A DNA stretch of 42,833 nucleotides from Odoribacteraceae bacterium (lineage in GTDB: Bacteria; Bacteroidota; Bacteroidia; Bacteroidales; Marinifilaceae), in the NCBI GenBank assembly GCA_031276355.1, contig JAISNC010000103.1:1-42833 (forward strand), given 5' to 3'. This document shows, piece by piece, positions 1 to 7,958 of the stretch. The notes under the pieces were generated by a model. The model did not search any database. It worked only from the letters and a program-made list of their open reading frames with translations, and was not told the DNA's origin. Each line of letters starts with the position of its first letter. Position 1 is the first letter of the stretch. Both the position numbers and the translations under genes were made by a program.

Positions 1-224
1 ATGCAACTAACAGATGATTGACTGCTTGGGGCGAGTTGGCCTGCATCAATTTTTGCCATTTCTAATAAAAACTTATCTTGATGAGATACTTAACAGCAGA
101 ATCTTTATATGTAACGAAAAACAGAATAATACGCTGAATATAAATGGATTGGTATGAATTTGCGTAACATTTTTCTCTTATCGGCAATTAACGTGAATGT
201 TTAATTTAAAAAAGTAAAGGCATT

Positions 225-524
225 ATGAGAAAAAGTAAAAAAGCCGTTTTTGGCATGTTGGTGGCAATGGTTCTGTCACTGGGTTTAATGGGTGGAATCA
301 ATGGCAAAAGCCATGATTCGAGTTTACAGCAAATTTCAATGGGGTCTGCTTGGCTTGCCTCGGGAACCGAAGGAGGAGTAAGTGGGGCAGCTACTGCGTT
401 ATCTGTAATATCTGGCGGAATAGCCATTAATATGGCTTCTGCCGGAGCCACGGCTGCACCCGTAACAACCACAAATCCTTATGGATGGGGATATTGGTTA
501 GTGACAGGGGCTCTCGCTCTTTAA
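225..524 (+). CDS. Putative secreted hydrophobic peptide precursor (bacteriocin-like), Gly/Ala-rich, with N-terminal signal/leader segment
   Basis: 99 aa: MRKSKK + hydrophobic stretch AVFGMLVAMVLSLGLMGG, then Gly/Ala/Ser-rich core GSAWLASGTEGGVSGAATALSVISGGIAINMASAGATAAPV...YGWGYWLVTGALAL; first gene of a co-directional export cluster. Confidence 0.6.
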   Translation: MRKSKKAVFGMLVAMVLSLGLMGGINGKSHDSSLQQISMGSAWLASGTEGGVSGAATALSVISGGIAINMASAGATAAPVTTTNPYGWGYWLVTGALAL

Positions 525-529
525 TTCAA

Positions 530-784
530 ATGAGAATTAAGATGAGAAATAGTTGTTTCAATATTATAACAAATACTTATTCGAGTTTACACATGTTTGT
601 AACATTGTATTTGTTATTGAATACTGATATTTTTGTCATTCCCTTTTTAAGTAGAGGGATTAATTCTGCTATTGTAGTTTTTATTTCAATAATTATTGCA
701 ACATCTGTGAGTATTATTATGAGAATATATACAAGGAAATATATATTAAATAAGGCGAACAGAAAATCTCAAACAAACTATTGA
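530..784 (+). CDS. Small basic two-TM membrane protein (immunity-like candidate)
   Basis: ORF track starts at 485, but ATG at 530 (or 542) lies just after the precursor stop; ~81-85 aa, two hydrophobic segments, basic C-terminus (RIYTRKYILNKANRKSQ). Confidence 0.5.
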   Translation: MRIKMRNSCFNIITNTYSSLHMFVTLYLLLNTDIFVIPFLSRGINSAIVVFISIIIATSVSIIMRIYTRKYILNKANRKSQTNY

Positions 785-805
785 TTATTTTAGATTGAAG
801 AAACA

Positions 806-1423
806 TTGAACTACTTAAAAATTAAGGGATGTTTGTACAAAGCATCCCTTATTATTAATCGACATATATTTTTGTATTTATCAGGTATATCGTTTGTCTG
901 TTGGTTATTGCCATTTTTAGTGAGGATCTTTTTCATTGAGATACCTGATATAAATGTCGAACAAAAGGAAAAACAAACATTGAATACTATGACAGAGATT
1001 ATACACTTGTTAGATGAGAACGATAAAAACGGTGCATTTGTCGAAATTTTTAAAAACAATTTGACAGGCTGTATTTTGAATATTGTTGGAGGCGTAATGT
1101 TGGGTGTTGGAACGTTGTTTAGTCTCTTGTTTAATGGTTTTTTCTCGGCAGATATTTTCGTGTCTTCATATAAAGCAGGTGTAAGCATTAGTTCAATACT
1201 TAAAGTGACATTGCCCCATAGTTTTGAATTAATTGGTTTTTGGCTTTCGGGCGCTATTGGGTTTTATATTGCTTGGAATATAATTCAATTTATGAGAGGA
1301 AAGGACAGTTTTTCTATTCGTTTTTACAAACAAATAGGAATTGGTTCTTTGATAGTCTTTCTTATTATTTTATCAGCAGCTTACATTGAAGCATATATTT
1401 CCACATCAATTATCACAAAATGA
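806..1423 (+). CDS. SpoIIM/DUF95-like integral membrane protein
   Basis: TTG start; 'NNLTGCILNIVGGVMLGVGTLFSLLFNGFFSADIF...LPHSFELIGFWLSGAIGFYIAWNII' matches the remembered SpoIIM/DUF95 pattern (N..G...G..T...L..NG ... LPH..E......G..G). Confidence 0.75.
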   Translation: MNYLKIKGCLYKASLIINRHIFLYLSGISFVCWLLPFLVRIFFIEIPDINVEQKEKQTLNTMTEIIHLLDENDKNGAFVEIFKNNLTGCILNIVGGVMLGVGTLFSLLFNGFFSADIFVSSYKAGVSISSILKVTLPHSFELIGFWLSGAIGFYIAWNIIQFMRGKDSFSIRFYKQIGIGSLIVFLIILSAAYIEAYISTSIITK

Positions 1424-1983
1424 AGAAAACAATAAACATTGCAGAACGCTTACCAAGATGGTATGGAACAGGTATAATGATAGTATATAGTTTACTGTTT
1501 GCCGAATTTTCTTCGACTATCAACCATTTGTTTCCGATAGATTTGATGAACGATTTGTTATCAATTTTCTTTCAAATAAGTTATGGACTTACTATTGTAT
1601 CCGGCATGATTGTCTGGATAGTTATGACATTTCTTTTTCATTTGACCGCCTTGTTGCTCAATGGACGTTCTTCATTCGGACGTTTTTTGTTTACCTCGGC
1701 TTATCCGTATATAATACCCGCTATCATGATTCTGGCAGGAATATTGATTGTTGATAATATTCCGCCAATTTCCACCATGGAAGAGGCAAATGTTTTAATG
1801 AATAATCAATCGCTTACATTGGCAATGAATTTAATCAACTATTCATTTATTCCTTATTATATACTGATTGCCGTAATTATTCATTACCTCTACGAGGTAA
1901 AATATTTATTTGCAGCCTTATCGGTAATGATACCTGTTGTATCTGTTTGGTTAATCACGGAGTTATTTAAAATACTGTTATAA
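1420..1983 (+). CDS. Multi-pass membrane protein, possibly Yip1-like
   Basis: 187 aa, five or so hydrophobic segments; overlaps upstream stop by 4 nt (ATGA). Confidence 0.55.
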   Translation: MKKTINIAERLPRWYGTGIMIVYSLLFAEFSSTINHLFPIDLMNDLLSIFFQISYGLTIVSGMIVWIVMTFLFHLTALLLNGRSSFGRFLFTSAYPYIIPAIMILAGILIVDNIPPISTMEEANVLMNNQSLTLAMNLINYSFIPYYILIAVIIHYLYEVKYLFAALSVMIPVVSVWLITELFKILL

Positions 1984-2498
1984 TGAAATTAAAACTAAAA
2001 CAAGTTAGATACAATTCCGCAAGTGAGGCATTGTTTCTTATTATTGGGGGTACTACGTTTTGTGGCTTTTTGCTTTACCTGCTTCTAACCGGAGCGAAAT
2101 CACCGATAAATGCTACTATTATTATTAGTTTCATCTTCTTCGGTTCCTGCTTATTAATCGGAATATGGCAACTTTTAAAAAAGAAAACCACAGATACTAT
2201 AAACGTGAATGGTTGGCAATACAAACTTTTTAAAAAGAGTAACAAGTTACCGTTTATTCTCATTAGTGGGCTTTACAAAGTGTACGTTATACCTGTAGTG
2301 TTACTCGTTGTTTGGTTTATACAAGATATTCCCATTAGTGGAATCTTGTGGTACATTGCATGTGGGTTGATATTATTAGTCGTATTGGTACCGCTATTAG
2401 GCTATTTGGAGTATAAAAAATTCCGTTCAATGGAAAACGTAGGCGACAAAATGTTGATTTTTCCAAAAGACAAAAATAGTAAACCAGATGTTCTCTGA
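1983..2498 (+). CDS. Hypothetical membrane protein
   Basis: 171 aa, four hydrophobic segments; start overlaps upstream stop; no family recognised. Confidence 0.55.
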   Translation: MKLKLKQVRYNSASEALFLIIGGTTFCGFLLYLLLTGAKSPINATIIISFIFFGSCLLIGIWQLLKKKTTDTINVNGWQYKLFKKSNKLPFILISGLYKVYVIPVVLLVVWFIQDIPISGILWYIACGLILLVVLVPLLGYLEYKKFRSMENVGDKMLIFPKDKNSKPDVL

Positions 2499-3732
2499 GA
2501 CATTACACGAAATTTACCATTCCATCCGGCAGAACAAAGCCCGGACGATACTGTCGGGGTTCGGCATTTCGTGGGGGATATTGATTCTCGTAGTGTTGCT
2601 TGGGACAGGCGAGGGATTCCGGAGTTCGGTAATGAATCTGTTCAGTGTATTTGCACAAAAAAGTCTTTACGTGTATGGCGACAGAACGTCCGAGAAACAC
2701 AAGAACATCAAAGAGGGACAGGAAATCCGATTCGACGAAAAATACCTGGACTTGTTGAAAAACAGATTTTCGGAAATAGAATCCGTTTCTCCCGAAACAT
2801 CCACGTTGGCACTTGTGCAAAACGAAGCAAAAAACGGAACATTTCGAATCACCGGCGTCAACGAAGATTATATGAAAATCAAAATCCTGAACGTCAAAGA
2901 CGGCGGCAGGCTGTTTAATCGCGCCGACGTCGCAAACGAACGGAATGTTGCCATTATCGGCGAAAACACTGAAACGGTTTTATTCGGAAAGAAAACAGCC
3001 CTCGAAAAACACATCAACATTTCGGGTACATTTTTCAGGGTCGTTGGCGTGCTGGAAAACGACAATATCTTCAGCGCGTCCGAAATAAATTCCATCTACG
3101 TACCCTATTCGAGTTACACAAAGACGATTAACAGCGCCGCCAAGTTCAACGCGTTTTGTCTGTGTCTTGAGCAGAACGCCGATTCAAAAAAGTTTGAGGA
3201 AACAATGAGAAATTACATAGCGCATCAGTCGCGTTTTTCGGTCGATGATAAACAAGCCCTGTATATCGCGAATTTCGAGACGCAAACCTCCGCGTTTGAG
3301 TCTCTGTTTAAAGGTCTTCGGATGTTTATCTGGGCGGTCGGGATATGTTTTTTGATAAGCGGTATCGTCGGAATCAGCAATATCATGTTTGTGATAGTGA
3401 AAGAACGCACAAACGAAATCGGTATCCGGCTGGCAGTAGGCGCCTTGCCCGCGTCGATAATCAGTCTGGTATTGCTCGAATCGGTGTTTATAACCACTGT
3501 TTCGGGATTGATAGGTCTGGCGTTCGGCAAAGGAATACTCATGTTCATCAACTGGATATTGACAATGACCGAAAACGATACATTTCTCAAACAGACGACT
3601 TTTGATGCCGGCACATCATTGACAGCCTTGTTTGTGCTTGTGATAGCCGGCGTAATAGCCGGAGCATTTCCCGCCATAAAAGCATCGACAATCGAACCGG
3701 TCGAAGCAATCAGATACGAAAACAGAGGATAA
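2488..3732 (+). CDS. MacB-type ABC transporter permease (MacB_PCD + FtsX domains)
   Basis: N-terminal 'IRQNKARTILSGFGISWGILILVVLLGTGEG' and C-terminal 'VKERTNEIGIRLAVGALPASI...GAFPAIKASTIEPVEAIRYE' typical of the MacB family. Confidence 0.93.
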   Translation: MFSETLHEIYHSIRQNKARTILSGFGISWGILILVVLLGTGEGFRSSVMNLFSVFAQKSLYVYGDRTSEKHKNIKEGQEIRFDEKYLDLLKNRFSEIESVSPETSTLALVQNEAKNGTFRITGVNEDYMKIKILNVKDGGRLFNRADVANERNVAIIGENTETVLFGKKTALEKHINISGTFFRVVGVLENDNIFSASEINSIYVPYSSYTKTINSAAKFNAFCLCLEQNADSKKFEETMRNYIAHQSRFSVDDKQALYIANFETQTSAFESLFKGLRMFIWAVGICFLISGIVGISNIMFVIVKERTNEIGIRLAVGALPASIISLVLLESVFITTVSGLIGLAFGKGILMFINWILTMTENDTFLKQTTFDAGTSLTALFVLVIAGVIAGAFPAIKASTIEPVEAIRYENRG

Positions 3733-3738
3733 CAAGCG

Positions 3739-4821
3739 ATGAAAGGAATAAAGATTTTTTTAATATTGACTTTCCTGGCAGTGATCGGGTTCATCGTTTT
3801 TCGCAGCGCGAATAAGGAGAACAAAATCAAGTACGTCGTAGCGGATTTACAAAAGCGCGACATCAACGAAACGATTTTCATTCCCGGCAATGTTTTTCCG
3901 GCAAAAGAAATAGAAGTCAAATCGCAACTATCGGGGATTCTGGAAGATATTTTTGTCCATATCGGCGATTATGTCAACATCGGCGCGCCTGTTGCCTCCA
4001 TTAAATTAGTTCCCGGAACATCGGATATCGAACGGCAGGAGAGCAATGTGAACCTCGCACAAATTGATTTTGACGCCCGCGCGATAGAATACGAAAGAGC
4101 CAAACGTCTGTATGAGTCCAACACAATAGCCAAAGTCGAAATGGACGAATACACACGAATCTATAAACTGTCGGAAGAGAACCTGATTTCGGCAAAAAAT
4201 CAATTGGATATATTGAAAAAAGGTCGCGTAGCCTCGAAAAACATTTCGAACATAGTCATTTCAAGCACGGCAGGTACAGTAATCGACGTACCGTTGGATA
4301 TCGGCGCATCGGTCATCGAACGAAACACATACAATCCCGGAACAACGGTTGCCATAGTCGCCGAAACAAATCTCTTTAAATTCCGGACGCTTATTGCCGA
4401 ACAATATCTCGAACACGTTTCTTTAGGCGATACGGTTTATCTCAGGTTTAATGCCTATCAAGAACTTACGGCAAAAGCGATTGTAATCAAAATTTCGTCG
4501 AAAGGCGTTTCCGAAAACGGTATAATGAAATATATGCTCGACGCCGAATTTGCAATAAGTTCCGAAATGCCTGTACTTCGGTCGGGATACTCGGCTACAG
4601 CCGAAATTGTGTTGAACAATCGAAAAGACGTACTAAGCGTCGAAGAAAAACACATTGTATATAGCAAAGATTCAACCTATTTGTATGTATTAAACGAATC
4701 GAAAAACGAAAAAATAAAGAGACCTGTCATCACAGGTATTTCGGATGGAGTGCATACCGAAATAATTGAAGGTGTAACAATTGATGAAAAAGTAGTTGTA
4801 AATCATGATAAAACTGATTGA
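3739..4821 (+). CDS. HlyD/MacA-type periplasmic adaptor (membrane fusion protein)
   Basis: 'RDINETIFIPGNVFPAKEIEVKSQLSGILEDIFVHIGDYVNIGAPVASI' lipoyl/barrel-sandwich motif; N-terminal TM; adjacent to permease and ATPase. Confidence 0.9.
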   Translation: MKGIKIFLILTFLAVIGFIVFRSANKENKIKYVVADLQKRDINETIFIPGNVFPAKEIEVKSQLSGILEDIFVHIGDYVNIGAPVASIKLVPGTSDIERQESNVNLAQIDFDARAIEYERAKRLYESNTIAKVEMDEYTRIYKLSEENLISAKNQLDILKKGRVASKNISNIVISSTAGTVIDVPLDIGASVIERNTYNPGTTVAIVAETNLFKFRTLIAEQYLEHVSLGDTVYLRFNAYQELTAKAIVIKISSKGVSENGIMKYMLDAEFAISSEMPVLRSGYSATAEIVLNNRKDVLSVEEKHIVYSKDSTYLYVLNESKNEKIKRPVITGISDGVHTEIIEGVTIDEKVVVNHDKTD

Positions 4822-5464
4822 CATACACAAGACATACACAACGAAATTCACGGAATTGCACGTGTTGAAAGGCGTCAATCTGTCGATAGAGCATGGCGAA
4901 ATGGTATCAATTATGGGCGCATCCGGTTCGGGCAAATCAACGCTGATGAATATTCTCGGTTTACTTGATAAATACGATGCCGGAGAATATTATATCAAAG
5001 ACAAACTCATGAAAAATCTTTCGAAAGAAGAGATTGCAATCTACCGGAATAAATTTATCGGTTTCGTTTTTCAGTCGGCAAATCTCATCGCGTATAAAAA
5101 TATTGTTGAAAACGTGGCTTTGCCGTTATATTACAGAGGAATAAAACGAAAAACACGGAATAGTGCAGCGCTTAATCAACTCAAGGCTTTAAGTATGGAC
5201 GACTGGGCTACCCACTTTCCTAACGAATTGTCGGGCGGACAAAAACAGCGTGTCGCTATTGCCCGCGCTCTGATATCCGAACCGCAAGTGATTCTTGCCG
5301 ACGAACCTACCGGACAGCTCGATTCATCAACTTCTTTGGAAGTGATTGAATTGTTTAAGGCAATAAACAACGGAGGTACGACCGTTATAATTGTTACTCA
5401 CGAACAGCATATTGCCACCCAAACAAACAGAATAATACGCATAAGCGACGGCATGATTGAATAA
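4805..5464 (+). CDS. ABC transporter ATP-binding protein (LolD/MacB type)
   Basis: Walker A GASGSGKST, signature LSGGQKQRVAIARAL, Walker B VILADEPT. Confidence 0.95.
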   Translation: MIKLIDIHKTYTTKFTELHVLKGVNLSIEHGEMVSIMGASGSGKSTLMNILGLLDKYDAGEYYIKDKLMKNLSKEEIAIYRNKFIGFVFQSANLIAYKNIVENVALPLYYRGIKRKTRNSAALNQLKALSMDDWATHFPNELSGGQKQRVAIARALISEPQVILADEPTGQLDSSTSLEVIELFKAINNGGTTVIIVTHEQHIATQTNRIIRISDGMIE

Positions 5465-6854
5465 AAAAAACATGAAAAGTATGGTTGTGAAATTAGGTTA
5501 TAAAACGTTTATTGTTATCTCAATATTATCGCTATTATCCGTATCGGCTACAGTTTGCGCGCAGGAAAAATGGAGTTTAAACAAGTGCATCATGTATGCT
5601 TTGGAAAATAACACGGATATACAATCATATCAACTAAACGTCAACGCTTATGAAATCATGAAAGACAGGACGAAACTCAATTATATGCCGGACTTGTCGG
5701 TACACACAAATTATCAGCTTAATATCAATCGTTCGCTTGACCCGGTTACGTATTCGTTTATCGAGCATACGAGCGTTAATTCGGCAAATACAAATATCAG
5801 TCTGAGCGCTACCGTTTTCGACGGATTCAGGAAATATTATACTTACAAAAAAAGCGTTCTGGATTTGAATATTTCTCAAATTGATTTCGAAGCTGCGAAA
5901 AACGATATGGCGCTTTCGGTAACGGTTAATTATATGAACGTTCTTTTGAATAAAGAGGTTATAAAATCAATCAAACAACAAATCGAAATATCGGACGTCA
6001 ACATAACCAAAGCCCGGCAATTATTGGACGAAGGGATTTCCACCGACGAAAGATTACAGAATCTGCTGGTTCAACGCGACAACGAACAATATTCCTTAAC
6101 CGAGGCCGAAGGCAATTTGAAAAAATCCATAATCGCGTTATGTTCATTTCTCAATCGCAACGATTTTGATTTGTTTGATGTTGAGGACGATGTGCCGTCT
6201 GCGACAAACGATTCTGTGTCGTTAGAGAAAATAATCGTTTCAGCCAAGTCGCTTCCTCAAATTGAATCCGTGAAATTGCGATTAAAAGCGGCCGAATATT
6301 CGCTAAAAATAGCGGCAAGCGACTTATATCCAACATTATCATTGGGAACATCCTTGGCAAGTTCGTTTTCCGATAACCGAAAAAAATACATCCCCGACGC
6401 TGACGGCAATATGCAATATGCTTCGTATCCGTTTTTCAATCAGTTGAACGATAACAGAAACGGAGTCATATCGCTCAATCTCAATATACCGATATTCAGT
6501 TTGTTTCAGACGAAAAAAAACATATCGCTCGCGAAAAACAGTATAACACAGGCTCAATACGAAATACAAAACGCCGAAAAGAAACTTACGGAGTATATAC
6601 ATGAAATTTATGCGGACGTTGCGACAGCCCGGCAAAAATATCTTATCGCTATTTCGTCGGTCGAACATTCAAAGACGCTGCTTTTATATGCCGACAATAA
6701 ACTCGCTAACGGCGTCTTGACAATCAGTGATTACGTCGTTTCAAAGGGGAATCTTTTAATGTCTGAAATTCAGGCAATCAAAGCTAAATATGAGTATTTA
6801 TTCAAACTGAAACTGTTGAAATTCTATTATTATCATACTTTGTTACATGAATAA
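5457..6854 (+). CDS. TolC-family outer membrane efflux protein
   Basis: Signal peptide ending CAQ, 'WSLNKCIMYALENNTDIQ' start motif, coiled-coil repeats, OEP architecture. Confidence 0.9.
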   Translation: MNKKNMKSMVVKLGYKTFIVISILSLLSVSATVCAQEKWSLNKCIMYALENNTDIQSYQLNVNAYEIMKDRTKLNYMPDLSVHTNYQLNINRSLDPVTYSFIEHTSVNSANTNISLSATVFDGFRKYYTYKKSVLDLNISQIDFEAAKNDMALSVTVNYMNVLLNKEVIKSIKQQIEISDVNITKARQLLDEGISTDERLQNLLVQRDNEQYSLTEAEGNLKKSIIALCSFLNRNDFDLFDVEDDVPSATNDSVSLEKIIVSAKSLPQIESVKLRLKAAEYSLKIAASDLYPTLSLGTSLASSFSDNRKKYIPDADGNMQYASYPFFNQLNDNRNGVISLNLNIPIFSLFQTKKNISLAKNSITQAQYEIQNAEKKLTEYIHEIYADVATARQKYLIAISSVEHSKTLLLYADNKLANGVLTISDYVVSKGNLLMSEIQAIKAKYEYLFKLKLLKFYYYHTLLHE

Positions 6855-6876
6855 TGTGTGTTGATTAAAAATAAAA

Positions 6877-7623
6877 TCATGAATATAGGGTTCCCGTTCC
6901 GCGATATTGTCGCCATATCCTGGCCAGTTCGATGGGGATGCGCAAGAGGTAGGACGGTTTTATCTTGCTGCCCGATCGCTCGTACCAGGCGTGCAGGGGC
7001 ACTTCCTGCGTGCGGGATAGCGGGTGGTCGGGGAGTCCCCGGAGGCGCAGTAGCAACTCCACGTCGAAAAGCCATTTCGACAGGAAGGGAGCGCGGAATA
7101 TCTCCCCGGCGATCCCTGCCTCGAAGACCTTGGCCCCGCACTGCGTGTCGTAGGCGTTCAGGTGGAAGAGAATACTGACGACGGTGGCGAAGAGGCGGCC
7201 GGTGTAGTGGCGGAGCGCGGTGCGGTCGATCTGCACCCCCAGCCTCCTCATGCGGGAGCCGATGACGGCGGGGGCTTCGGCCTGTTCCCGTATCTCGACA
7301 AGGCGGAGCACCTCGTCGAGAGGCGTGGCGAGGTCGGCGTCGATGAACCCGACCGCGTCGTGATTGCCGGCGACGTGCAAGATGCCCGCGCGGACGGCCT
7401 CGGCCTTGCCCCGGTTGCGTTCCAGGTGAAGGACGCTGATCCGGTCGGGGAGCGTGTCGGCCAAGCGGCGCAACAAGGGGAGCGTGGCATCGTCGCTCCC
7501 GTCGTTGACGAAACAAACGTCAATCCGCTCCTCCCGACGGAGAAACGTGAGAAACGCGTTGCCGTCCAACCGTTTCGCCTCGTTGTAGCAGGGGACGACT
7601 ATACATGTTCTTTTTCGTGTCAT
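6877..7623 (-). CDS. Glycosyltransferase family 2 (dolichyl-phosphate glucosyltransferase-like)
   Basis: 'TCIVVPCYNEAKRLD', 'FVNDGSDDAT', 'GFIDADLATPLDEV', 'GSRM', 'DTQCGAKVFE'; ORF to 7650, likely start MTRKRT at 7623. Confidence 0.88.
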   Translation of the reverse strand: MTRKRTCIVVPCYNEAKRLDGNAFLTFLRREERIDVCFVNDGSDDATLPLLRRLADTLPDRISVLHLERNRGKAEAVRAGILHVAGNHDAVGFIDADLATPLDEVLRLVEIREQAEAPAVIGSRMRRLGVQIDRTALRHYTGRLFATVVSILFHLNAYDTQCGAKVFEAGIAGEIFRAPFLSKWLFDVELLLRLRGLPDHPLSRTQEVPLHAWYERSGSKIKPSYLLRIPIELARIWRQYRGTGTLYS

Positions 7624-7958
7624 CGCGTGTACAGGCATAGGGTGATACATGATTACTTTACTCTTGCGACGTGCGGCGCGCGGGCAGACCCTTCGCGCCC
7701 CGTAGCGGGGGTAAAGGTAGTCATTTTTTCATCTCTTCGCCGCGTATCCGGGCCGTCGCGCGTGAAAAATAGTGTCAGCGAACACCTCCCGGAATCTCTT
7801 GCCGGCCAGGATAGAGAGACGGTGAGGCATAAAACAATGTTAAAGTAGAACACGCGTGCGTTTTTGTAGCCCGATATGTTCTACTTTTGCGGCTGAAATC
7901 CCGGCAGGACGGGAGGCCCGTGGACTGCACGGGGAAAGAAAATCATAATTCATTTTTT

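Noticed and set aside
1-21. ATG CAA CTA ACA GAT GAT TGA at the window start as a gene remnant
   Set aside because: Only six codons visible; could be the tail of an upstream gene but cannot be supported
2488-6854. Interpreting the MacB/HlyD/ATPase/TolC set simply as a drug efflux pump
   Set aside because: Possible in isolation, but co-directional overlapping packing with a precursor-like peptide and DUF95-like gene makes dedicated peptide export the better working hypothesis; not excluded
6833-7516. Long alternate-frame ORFs over the glycosyltransferase gene (227 aa minus, 228 aa plus)
   Set aside because: High-GC shadow ORFs with Arg/Pro/His-rich low-information translations; the GT2 frame has clear motifs
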